10,314 nt of DNA from Larix sibirica (GCA_004151065.3 NWUY0300026817.1:16451-26764); one strand, 5' to 3'; shown: positions 1 to 7,910, counted from the stretch's first letter. Translations and numbers: made by a program. The notes: generated by a model from the letters alone, not told the origin.

Positions 1-577
1 TCTTTTGGCTTCCACTGTTAGCAATCAAATGTAGTGGAGTTCCCTTTACCCACATCTATGAGTGGAAGAGGCACTCACCTTCCTCTGGCTCTTTTGGATC
101 ATCAGGACGGATCTTTGCAGTAGCAATGATGACATTGTGTTTTGAGTCAATTATCTGCTTTCCCTTGTTTGCGACTACGACGTTGGGTTCTGAATCAGAG
201 TCAGAACCAGGATCTGATTCTGAAGCTTTGATCTCAACCACCAGTGACTGCTTCGAGCGACATTCATTAGGGTTGTGCCAGGGACTCTTATGGAACTCAC
301 ACCATTTCCATGTATCTTTCTTTGTTTTCCAATTCCCCTTCTTTGTTTATGGCTTCAACTGGATGTCCCGGGGATGGTTGTATTTACTCCATCCTTTGTT
401 CTGTGAGATAGGGTTACCCTTGCCTTGTTTATGCAACATATTTGCAGTCNNATAGAGATGTCCATGACTCCTTTCAGTTATCGATTGAGGTAGCATGTGT
501 AAGGTGTCTCCATCACTACTTGAAATCAAAGAGTTGAATGCAACATGAATGTAGTGTGCTCTGTTGTGGGGTAACAC
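1..577 (-). pseudogene. Ty3/gypsy gag-protease fragment (zinc knuckle to start of aspartic protease), degenerate
   Basis: Read on the minus strand in one frame, this is the C-terminal part of a plant Ty3/gypsy Gag running into the retropepsin domain. The order is: a low-complexity stretch with MLHKQGKGNP; a zinc knuckle at 301-260 with spacing C-x2-H-x4-H-x4-C (CEFHKSPWHNPNEC), where His replaces the usual second Cys; an acidic linker (SESDPGSDSDSEPN); then EGECLFHS, MWVKGTPL and ANSGSQK at the left edge. Gag packages element RNA and the protease cuts the polyprotein. The protease active-site triplet is normally D-S/T-G; here it is N-S-G (Asn codon at 17-19). The frame is broken by TAA at 347-349, TAG at 56-58 and TGA at 578-580, and two bases are undetermined at 450-451. 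No start codon or LTR is visible. The element would continue to the left of the window. Family assignment rests on motif order and my memory of such polyproteins, not on a search. Confidence 0.8.
260..301 (-). other. Variant Gag zinc knuckle, C-x2-H-x4-H-x4-C
   Basis: The four metal ligands are Cys (299-301), His (290-292), His (275-277) and Cys (260-262), with exactly the spacing of a retroviral-type CCHC knuckle. His replaces the second Cys. I know this variant from plant Ty3/gypsy Gag proteins, so it is probably inherited by the family and not a decay mutation. All four ligands are intact although the frame around it is broken. Confidence 0.75.
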
Positions 578-1241
578 TCAAAGACATTCAGAATCTATGT
601 TATGTGTTAAAATATTATTGAAGTAGAATGGGAAGAATTGATTTGGCACTACCTTTTCACTATATATTTCTCAATAATTTGCTAACTATTATGTTGTTGA
701 AAAATAGGCCAAAGAAACATATCATTAGGTGTGTACATTGAGTATGCAGGAATATTGGTGTTCTCTATATCACCAATGTTTGTCAAAGGAAAGGAAGATT
801 GTTTTCTTTTTAACATATTTACTCAAGAAAATTGCAGATTCAATCGAGCAGCATGACAACAATATATCAAACATCATAGTAGATTTTCTTCCTACTTGCG
901 CATACTTAGTGTTGATTCATCCTTATAACTGACTCAAGGAAAGGATATTTTCCCATCGATTAATACTTTAATGGGGAGATTTGCCTTTGCACTATGATAG
1001 AGAATCATCAATAAATTAAGGACTTCGAGGTAAAGAATTTATCAATTCAATTGTAACTTGCAAACTATGATTTTTTGTAAGTTCATTTTCACATGCAATT
1101 ATTTCCTCTAATTTGTTTGTAATTGGGTGCATTCTCAGCGGATACCAACACCCTTCATTTTATGAGTTTGAGTGTTTGTAAAAGGGAAGAGTTGCAATAA
1201 TACCTTCTCTATTTGAGTGAGTTTTTAGTCACAAATTATCA
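578..1241. other. AT-rich spacer, no recognisable gene
   Basis: No coding region, RNA gene or repeat is recognised. A 67-codon open frame on the plus strand (729-932, containing KKIADSIEQHDNNISNII) has no motif that I know and no supporting context. A 7-bp inverted repeat (ATTGGTG/CACCAAT) occurs around 753-775 and is short enough to be chance. The segment separates two retroelement remnants of opposite orientation. Confidence 0.5.
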
Positions 1242-1968
1242 ATGGCTCAAATCAATGTCTTGGTAGAGTTACTAAACACTCCTTCTCTCTTCGATTGGAA
1301 ACACTGTCATGGTTGACAATAAAATTCTCACTCACATTCGATATTGTGTACAAGAATCACAAGACACACTCGAGTTTCTACAACTTGAGTCGTAACCCCT
1401 ACAAGAAGAAACACATTTTGAACTTGTTCATGTTCAGAACAATCCTCTTTATGATTCCTTTTGGCAACCTACACATACTGATGCTACTTTAGAATCACAT
1501 AAGCAAATTAGTGGCCACACTTCAAAAGAAAAATAAAATGAATATGAATTTATGCATACCTAGGTTCCACTTGATATGTTCAAGCCCATCATCATACCTT
1601 GGAAAGAGGTCACCCACAACAAGTACAACATTGGTATTGGATACGACAAGGAAGTGACCATTAACATTCCTAATTTCTCCAATCCAATCCAGTTCTAGAG
1701 TGTCAGGTCCTTAAAAGAATGTTCATCTTCATCTACTACAATTTAGAGTTCAAAATGCTAGCATTGTGATGGATTTGGCCATATGAAATATCAGTTTTTT
1801 CATCTTCACCCTTGCAAGCATTGCGGAAAACATACCCATTATTTAGATAGATGCTTCATTCTGAGAAAACCTAAAAGAGGGAAGATTCACTATGGGTGGA
1901 TCAATTCTTGGCAATGGTCGTCAACAACCAAGAATATATATATGTCATACCAGAGAGTTTTTTCATGA
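1242..1968 (+). pseudogene. Decayed gag-like reading frame with two tandem CCHC zinc knuckles
   Basis: A largely single-frame reading can be followed on the plus strand despite stops. It starts as MAQINVLVELL at 1242, in a frame one step off, and shifts near 1300-1316 into the frame of 1309. It continues through QDTLEFLQLES, NNPLYDSFWQPTHTDATLE, VPLDMFKPIIIPWKEV and GYDKEVTINIPNF, then two zinc knuckles. Knuckle 1 (1756-1797) is C-x2-C-x4-H-x4-F, with the last Cys lost and a stop inside. Knuckle 2 (1813-1854) is intact (CKHCGKHTHYLDRC). Only five residues separate them. In-frame stops lie at 1393, 1534, 1561, 1696, 1744 and 1759, and the final TGA is at 1966-1968. Tandem knuckles suggest an RNA-binding Gag nucleocapsid region, but no protease or polymerase follows, so a host zinc-knuckle protein or a processed copy cannot be excluded. 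I do not recognise the exact family. Confidence 0.55.
1813..1854 (+). other. Intact CCHC zinc knuckle (second of a pair)
   Basis: The ligands are Cys 1813, Cys 1822, His 1837 and Cys 1852 (codon starts), exactly C-x2-C-x4-H-x4-C. The preceding knuckle (1756-1797) keeps Cys, Cys and His at the same spacing, but the last ligand reads Phe and TAG replaces the second residue. The matching geometry of both knuckles is the main support for calling the surrounding broken frame a real coding relic. Confidence 0.7.
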
Positions 1969-2639
1969 GTAATGACAAATATAGTAGCTGAGGCATTTTC
2001 TTCTCCTTAGCTTGTTCCTGATAGGGGGGAATGATCCATATTTATGTAAGAAAAAAATGAAAGAGCTATATAAAACCACATACATAGATATAATGTAGGA
2101 ATCAAAGTGATACAACAAACTCAAATTCTATTAATTAAATAAAATAGAACAGACTATAAAAATAAAGCAGCTATAATGGTGGTAGGTTTATCTCTATGAA
2201 GATATGTGGTGTCTATGCTCATTCATCACAAGCTGATTACAAAAGGAGGTTGAAGGGCCTTTTTATCATAAACATGAGGGAAAAAAAACCCTAAACATCC
2301 AAAAACCTAACCCTAGGAGATGAACCGTAAAAAGGTGTGCAGAACCCGAGGTGGTTAGTTGGTACAACAACATCTTGGGGGTACAACTTATGCATGTGGT
2401 CTCCGTTTAGGGCATTCGTTAGCTCATTGGAAAGGTCAAACCAATGAGTAAAATATGGGATGTATATCCAAATGTTAGAATAAAGATAACATCTAGAAAA
2501 TGAATGAAAAAAAAACATCATTTAGGGCCTCAAAATGGCCTGGAAGTTTAGGACCCAAAAAATAATAAAAAACTTCCAAACCTGAAAAAAGTTGTTTTGA
2601 CCCAGTGGAATAGGTGGGTGGGCACCAATATCCATATGG
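1969..2639. other. AT-rich region, possibly LTR-derived, with a polypurine-like tract
   Basis: No gene is recognised. At 2023-2031 a G-rich purine run (AGGGGGGAA) is followed at once by TGATCC. This is the arrangement of a retrotransposon polypurine tract ahead of a 3' LTR beginning with TG, and it lies just downstream of the gag-like relic. A TATATAAAA string occurs at about 2070. The later part (about 2290-2600) has a phrase like CTCATTGGAAAGGTC that I associate with plant LTR sequence, but no second LTR copy is available for comparison. The minus-strand open frame here (2291-2521) has no recognisable motif. Confidence 0.35.
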
Positions 2640-3870
2640 ATAAAAAGGATGGAAAGAAAAATAGAACAATTTCCTTGCAAGAATATAGGAGTAATAAGGG
2701 AAGTGAAAACAATTATTGAGAAAGAAAAATTATGTTGTGTTCAACTAAAGAATTCTTGAAGGAAGAAAAGAAACAACAATGTTGTTTTGCATTCATTCTG
2801 AAAGGGATAAGTGTGGAAAACCCAATGAAAAGCATTTTGATGTAATTCAGGAAGATGTTATTATATTTTAAAGGGATATTGGTCAATTAGATGTCGATTG
2901 GATTTCCACTGATAAGGAGCATTTCCCACTAGATCAATTTGATTCTAGGTTCTAGTTTGCATAACAAGTTGCCGCACAGGATGATGCCGACTGAGAATGT
3001 CGAGTTTAACCGATAGGACCATGAATTGTTTCACAAATGAATGATCAAAGAAAGTCTAAGCCCATGTACAATATCATTTGTATTACCACCAAATAAATGG
3101 GGAGAATGGAGTATGTACACCGACTCAAGGGCTATAAATAGGATTACAATCAAGTATTAGTTTCCATTGCCAATAATGGATGACTTGATTGTCTGCTTGA
3201 GTGGATCCAATTTGAATTACTTCACCAAGATTGAATTGAAGAGTGGATTTTTCCAGATTAGGATCAGAGAGGGGGATGAGTGGAAGACAACCTTCAAGAC
3301 TAAGGAAGGGTCATATGAATGGTTGGTTATGCCATTTGGGCTGACCAATGCACCAAGTACATTCATGAGGTTAATGGATGAAGTGTTGCAACCTTTCTTG
3401 GGGAATTTTTTCATTGTCTATTTGAATGACATTCTGATCTTTAGTAGAGCTAAAGGAGAGAATTTGGATCACCTGAGGAAAGTGTTGCAGAGATTGCATC
3501 AAGAGAAGTTGTTGGTAAATTTGCAGAAGTGTTCCTTCATGAAAGAGGAATTGGTTTATTTGTGTTTCATCATTTCCCACCAAGGATTGAAAATGGAATC
3601 TAAGAAGTTCAAAGCTATCTTAGAGTGACCTATATCAAAGAATGCTACATAGGTAAGAAGTTTCCATGGTCTTTCTAGTTTTTACAAGAGTTCATTAAAT
3701 ATTTTAGTCGAATATGTGCACCATTGACAACATGTATGAAGAAAGGAGAATTTAAGTGGACGAGAGTAGCTCAAAGAGCCTTTGATAAATTGAAACATAA
3801 GGTAATAGAGAGACCATTTTTGGCTCTCCCAGACTTCGACAAAGTTTTTCAAGTCGACTGTGATGCTAAT
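2640..3870 (+). pseudogene. Ty3/gypsy pol fragment: linker, reverse transcriptase and start of RNase H, degenerate
   Basis: This is a relic of a plant Ty3/gypsy polymerase. The protease-RT linker is readable from about 2640-2730 (DGKKN, then TKEFLKEEKK and CCFAFILKG). RT follows: [48 protein letters not shown] (motif A), [12 protein letters not shown] (motif B), [10 protein letters not shown] (motif C) and [10 protein letters not shown]. The connection to RNase H follows (SFHGLSSFYK, GEFKWTRVAQRAF, LPDFDKVFQVDCDAN), where the match ends. Two catalytic positions are altered: motif A has Glu where Asp is expected (3233-3235), and motif C reads Y-L-N-D where Y-L-D-D is expected (Asn at 3425-3427). 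In-frame stops are at 2843, 2888, 2930, 3014, 3038, 3158, 3626 and 3650. One base is missing near 3688-3690, and a TGA at 3871 ends the readable part. The longest open stretch is 3161-3625. The left limit is approximate. Integrase and most of RNase H are absent. Confidence 0.9.
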
Positions 3871-3886
3871 TGATCCAGAAGAAGCT

Positions 3887-4560
3887 AAGTTCATAATACC
3901 ATTATAAACATTAAAATATTCTAATTATTCAAGATCTAATTATGACCAGTACCCCACTATTATGTGGATGAATTACTTAATCCAAAATTATTAAAATATG
4001 CCTTTTAAACTTGTTCTTTCAATGTTCTTTATGAAACATTAACCATCAATATAATGAGACAATGAACAAATTCAAGCAGAAACACACATAACATTTGATA
4101 ACGGAGTTCACTAGACTTCCTGGCTACGTCTCCAGGTTTGCTTCAACTAGAAAGATCGCTCAATTAATCTTCAATTTCCAAAAAGTACAATAATAAATGA
4201 CTTACAATAGGTGAATTGAAGACCCCCTTCAATTTTGTAGCTCAAATGTAGAAACATAAGTAAAAAATGGATTCCTCTCAAAAAATCATGAAATTTGAGT
4301 ATAAACTTGACCACTTTCAATTCTGGAGATCATAGACCCCCCCGTAGCACGCAAAACAAGGCTATACTCAGCATTATACAAATCCTTCCTAGAGATTCGT
4401 ACTAATCCTCTCATGAAGAGCTCACCCCAAACCATCTTCAAGCCTACTTCACTTCAAAATTTCATGAGCAAATAGTGAGGATGCATCCCCTTTTATAGCC
4501 CCCAATGGGCATCTTTTGGTTACAACCATATAACTTCATAACAAATATATTAATTTCCAT
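3887..4560 (-). mobile_element. Probable Ty1/copia-type LTR remnant (R/U5 end with PBS-like site), reverse orientation
   Basis: On the minus strand the order of signals matches the promoter-distal half of a plant LTR. A TATA box, CTATAAAAGGGG, lies at about 4487-4498. About 360 bp further comes GGAGACGTAGCC (4122-4133) followed by GTGAACTCCGTTAT. This resembles the GGAGACGTAGG...GAACC(A/T)CGTTA signature that I know from plant Ty1/copia U5 regions. A T-rich stretch follows, and finally TGGTATTATGAACTT (3901-3887), a near match to the initiator-Met tRNA primer-binding site TGGTATCAGAGCTT. The LTR outer end is not identified, so it may extend to about 5450. No copia coding sequence follows, because the gypsy pol relic begins immediately. 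A paired LTR would be needed for proof. Confidence 0.5.
4487..4498 (-). promoter_or_regulatory. TATA box of the putative LTR promoter
   Basis: On the minus strand the string CTATAAAAGGGG is a strong plant TATA match in an otherwise GC-richer patch (GGGGGC before, GGATGCATCC after). It lies upstream of the U5-like motif at 4122-4133, as an LTR promoter should. A cellular promoter firing to the left is possible, but no gene lies there in that orientation. Confidence 0.45.
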
Positions 4561-4574
4561 TACTTAACATACCC

Positions 4575-4690
4575 AAATTTGTTGGCACATTGGTTAATAT
4601 TTTGGAATAATGCCCCATAAACCAAGGGTCGAATCCCATATATGGAAAATTTGTTGATTTGTTGGTTTGTTGGGATGGCTTGTTGTTATA
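4575..4690 (+). mobile_element. Possible tRNA-derived SINE-like insertion
   Basis: TTGGCACATTGGTTA (4582-4596) resembles a tRNA A box. AAGGGTCGAATCCCA (4624-4638) resembles a B box/T-arm with one T missing (consensus GGTTCGANTCC). The spacing of roughly 35 bases is that of a tRNA. It is followed by a TTG-rich tail (TTTGTTGATTTGTTGG and more, to about 4688), and TTG-rich 3' tails occur in some plant SINEs. It is too degenerate and lacks acceptor-stem pairing for a working tRNA gene. No clear target-site duplication was found. Chance resemblance is possible. Confidence 0.25.
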
Positions 4691-4838
4691 TTGGTACATT
4701 ATATATATAGTTAAAACCATATACATATAAAAATAACCATATAAATAAATAACAAACCATAATAATAACCAACAACCAATGTTGAACCATGTGAACCATA
4801 TACCACTTGCATGCATATCGAGGAGGCCATGTGGAGGT

Positions 4839-5183
4839 GTCACGTGGCACCATGTGACTGGTCCACGTGGCGACCATTCATTCGCCCCTACCACATCAAT
4901 GCCATGTCATCTGCTAAGTCAACATGCCACATCAACATGCCAGCTATCTTAACTTCCATGTGTCAATTTCTGGAGTTACCATGTACTTCCACTTAGTAGT
5001 ATGTGGTGCTACCATGTCATCTAAGTTCCACGCCAACAGTGAGACATGGAACTTTTTTATTGGTCCCAGTGGACCCCTAAATATGCCAAAAATGAGTGAC
5101 ACATGGTAGCCTCTTGTGCTGCCACGTTATCATGCTGACATCAACACTTCCACGTGGATCTTTGTGGGGATTCCACGTGGCAA
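4839..5183. repeat. Cluster of CACGTG/CATGTG motifs with two diverged copies of a paired G-box unit
   Basis: CACGTG (the G-box core) occurs at 4841-4846, 4864-4869, 5151-5156 and 5174-5179. Each pair is spaced exactly 23 bp start to start, and the two pair units (4839-4873 and 5149-5183) align without gaps, so they are probably diverged copies about 310 bp apart. Many near-matches (CCATGTG, CCACATC, CCACGCC, CCACGTT, CCATGTC) lie between. In plants such motifs bind bZIP and bHLH factors. Given the putative LTR promoter to the left, these may be U3 enhancer repeats. The short open frames through this area have no coding signature. Confidence 0.4.
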
Positions 5184-5463
5184 CCCTACATTCTTTTTCC
5201 TCTAAATTGTAGAAACTTTAGACTGCAATAAATATCTTGTCCGGAGTCCATTTGTGAATATTATCATGTCGTTGGAAAGATCTCTTTGAGGTCTTCACAA
5301 TGGTGATATTCTTTCTGTAAATTGAGCATTTTTATTTTTGAGCATCTTCAAATCCTCCTGGATATTCCTCCCCACTAGGAATCTTTTGAACCTCTAATTT
5401 TTATTATATATTGGCTAAGTGAGGTCATCGCCTCCCCACATGGCCTAAATCCACCCATCTTGT
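5184..5463. other. Non-coding spacer, possibly LTR U3
   Basis: No gene is seen. The text around 5235-5310 (TTGTCCGGAGTCCATTTGTG, then CGTTGGAAAGATCTCTTTGA) resembles phrases that recur in plant LTR sequences. It may therefore be the promoter-distal part of the reversed LTR to its left or a separate old LTR. Confidence 0.3.
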
Positions 5464-5718
5464 CTAGATCATGAACACTTGGTACATCACGACAAATTTT
5501 CCAAACATGATAACAACTACAATCATACTGCTAACATCAATGTTCCTTCCCTTATATATACAATATATTGCATTCATGGTCATCCCAATTAACTGGAAAT
5601 AACTAGCTAGCAATAGGACATAATACATTAGTGTTAAAGGAAATGAATCAACAATCCTTTTCATATTTCAAATAAGTTTACCAGATGCATATACCAATTC
5701 CCGCTGAAGATATGAACC
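5464..5718 (-). other. Unrecognised hydrophobic reading frame, possible exon or gene relic
   Basis: On the minus strand an ATG at 5664 opens 66 codons to a stop at 5464. They include two or three strongly hydrophobic stretches (LMYYVLLLASYFQLIG, SSMIVVVIMFGKFVVMYQVF), so a membrane protein fragment is plausible. The same frame continues upstream through a single TGA (5668-5670) into GSYLQRELVYASGKLI and ends at an ambiguous base at 5719, after which it enters the hairpin repeats. Residue use looks less random than in other short frames here, but I cannot name a family and there are no splice-site or neighbour data. AT-rich non-coding DNA readily gives hydrophobic frames, so this may be chance. 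Confidence 0.2.
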
Positions 5719-5724
5719 NAACTG

Positions 5725-6045
5725 AGCTCCAAAGTTTGTGGTCATCCTAAAACAACCCATTTAGTAGAATGAATCTGATTCTACTATCTTTCGGAATGTT
5801 CACGGGACCTTTGAGCTTTAGAGCCATGTTCTAGAGTTCGTGGTCATCATTGGACCACCATTTAGTAGAAGAATTACAACTTCTGCTAGCCTTCAGAATG
5901 TTCCAGCAACCACTGAGCGAGAACTTCATAGCTTAGCTCTAGAGAACCACTATGACAGAACTAGAGTTATTGACAAGTTCCAAAGTTTCTGGTCATCCTA
6001 AAACCATCCAATTAGTAGAAGACTTCAGCTTCTACTAGCGTTTGA
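5725..6045. repeat. Three diverged repeat units, each with a 9-bp-stem hairpin
   Basis: Three units share TTTG/CTGGTCATC followed about 15-25 bp later by a hairpin. Hairpin A has arms 5762-5770 and 5778-5786 (TAGTAGAAT/ATTCTACTA, 7-base loop). Hairpin B has arms 5863-5871 and 5880-5888 (TAGTAGAAG/CTTCTGCTA, 8-base loop, one G-T wobble). Hairpin C has arms 6013-6021 and 6029-6037 (TAGTAGAAG/CTTCTACTA, 7-base loop). The GGTCATC landmarks sit at 5740, 5842 and 5991, giving spacings of about 102 and 149 bp. Units A and B also share CTTTC/TTCGGAATGTTC-type sequence after the hairpin. The innermost stem pair is T-A in A and G-C in B and C, so both arms changed together. The function and the parent element are unknown. 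Confidence 0.75.
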
Positions 6046-7159
6046 TTTAGAGACCACTTTTAACCATTTGTAATGCCAGATTTCAGCTCTTTAATTGGAC
6101 TCACATACACATGTTTGGATTAAGGGGGGGTTGCAGTAATACTTAATCCTTTATGGTTAATATTATTGTATTTACTATTCACGTGGAAACCAAGAGTCAC
6201 AGTGAATATGAATAATCATGAAGGAGTCAAAAGACCACTTGGAATATAAAGCCAAGCCTTCACTCTCCATGTATTAATATGTACATATCTTAATGAGAAA
6301 ATGAATCTCACACCTATCTGTTTGCTTAAGTTTGGATTTGCTTATTTTTTGACATCCTAACAAAATCCATGAAAAATAATCAAAACATGATAAAGGTTAA
6401 TCTTAAGAAGCTCAATTCCATATGATTCATTTCAATACCTTTAGAACTTGTTTCCTATTCAAGGGTGGTTAGCATACTAATTTGACCATAACAATTCGAT
6501 TGAGATTACAATTACGAATTAAAGCATTGGATTGAGCCTATTAATTCTTAACCTTAACCGTAAATCTTCAAAAACAAAACATTCCCGAAAGAAAAATTAT
6601 AAAGAGTATAACGTCCAATATTCTTAAGAACATTTTTTAATGGGTTTATATACTCCACTTTGCGTGTTAGGTATAAAAATTATTATAAGTGCATGTGTCA
6701 TTAAAGGCAATATACACCATGCGCTTCATATGTGTTGCACCACATAATTGATAGGGATATCGGTGGATGCCTTGTAATGCATGGATTTTTTATTATAATT
6801 CAAAGGTCACATTCAAGAAACGTGGTAGGGTCATGGCCATGGCTACATAGAAGATGTAAATACTTCACAATAATTGATGAATAGAAGTTACAGATTTTGT
6901 GGCATTTGATGCGTTTGTCGAATCATCATCAGCATGAAGGTAAAGGCTCAACTTAGAGGCCACTTATGTGAATGACTTGGTCAGCTAGGTTTGGAAATAA
7001 TTGTTCCTTTCTACAAAATTAAACAAAAGGTTAGCTTAAACATTGCATTCCATTCAATATGAAAGGCCAAAATAAACCTAAAATTTTCACACATTTGTAG
7101 TAAGGATAGAGTACGGTGAAAGAAATGAATCTACAGAGAAATATGTCTTTTGACTAGGG
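6046..7159. other. AT-rich spacer without recognised genes
   Basis: No coding region is recognised on either strand. Notable small items are an 8-bp inverted repeat GGATTAAG/CTTAATCC (6117-6124 and 6142-6149) around a run of seven or more G, a single CACGTG at 6180-6185, and AATATAAAG at about 6242-6250. The last is followed by sequence that could be an LTR transcribed region (CTCTCCATGTATTAATATG), but this is only suggestive. The rest is unremarkable. Confidence 0.4.
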
Positions 7160-7325
7160 CTCTTAGGCTTATAATGTGTTATCACCTGTAAAACAATGAT
7201 AAATACAACATCATGTGATAGTGAGTAATAAACACAATTTGACTCTTAGGCTTATAATGTGGAATCACATGTAAAACAATGATAAACACAATATCATGTA
7301 ATAGTGAGTAATAAACACAATTTCA
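7160..7325. repeat. Tandem duplication, two 83-bp copies
   Basis: The copy at 7160-7242 is followed directly by a second copy at 7243-7325. Both begin CTCTTAGGCTTATAATGTG and end AATAAACACAATTT. By eye they differ at about seven positions (roughly 92 percent identity) and have no gaps. The unit shows no coding potential or clear secondary structure. Confidence 0.9.
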
Positions 7326-7910
7326 TCTCATTAAGTTTTACACCAAGAGTGACTCACTCGGAAAATAAGATGACCTAGGAAAGTTCTTGTCCTAATCCCA
7401 AGAACTTAAAAGAAAAAGATAATGAATCTACTCAGTATAAAAGACAATGTAGACAAGTTCTCCTTGTCTTGAGTCATAAAGTGTTTTGAAACTAGCATAT
7501 AATCTATTGAATCTAATAATTAACCAGCGACTCATAACCTCAAGGTGGATTCGGGGATGGCAAGGAGGTCAAATAAAGGAACGGAAAGGACATTAGACAT
7601 TGATGGTTGCCTTAAACACCAAGGGATCCAACAAAATCTTAGCACTCAATTTCCAAGAATTCTCAATTATCGTAAGGGGAAAGCAGAATTTTTAGGGATT
7701 AACGTGCGTTAGTCATCAAACTACTTAAAAAAACAAAGAAATAATATAACCCTTAAAGTAGTTGGGCATGTGGGGCAGGCCTAATAATACCCACCACTAT
7801 GATAAGCTAACTCAACTAAGGGTGATTATGAAAATAAATTAATAATAATATTTTGCACTGAATTTAAAAGTAAAAACTATAATATTATAGTGAAAATCAC
7901 GAAACATTGC
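7326..7910. other. AT-rich spacer without recognised genes
   Basis: No reading frame, RNA gene or retroelement motif is recognised. A 16-bp perfect palindrome (ACTATAATATTATAGT) lies at 7876-7891. It is AT-only apart from one C and one G, so chance is likely. Confidence 0.4.

Noticed and set aside
126-455. 109-codon plus-strand frame
   Set aside because: It lies antisense to the gag-protease relic, runs through the ambiguous bases and has no motif of its own.
753-775. 7-bp inverted repeat ATTGGTG/CACCAAT
   Set aside because: It is short and isolated, as expected by chance in 10 kb, with no terminator or gene context.
3217-3894. Minus-strand frames across the RT region
   Set aside because: They are antisense shadows of the reverse transcriptase/RNase H relic, which explains the sequence fully.
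4582-4638. Functional tRNA gene
   Set aside because: The A and B boxes are imperfect, the T-arm is one base short, and no acceptor or anticodon stem can be paired.
4550-5109. Overlapping open frames on both strands (up to 114 codons)
   Set aside because: They fall in the SINE-like/G-box repeat area. Composition is dominated by repeated CATGTG/CACGTG words and no protein motif appears.
5725-6045. CRISPR-like array of hairpin repeats
   Set aside because: Unit spacing is irregular, the units are diverged along their whole length, and the context is a plant genome.
6130-6345. Possible plus-strand LTR with TATA-like AATATAAAG
   Set aside because: No U5 signature, primer site or partner LTR could be found, so it is mentioned only in the spacer entry.
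7876-7891. 16-bp perfect palindrome as a binding site
   Set aside because: It is almost entirely A and T in AT-rich DNA, is a single copy, and is not linked to any gene.
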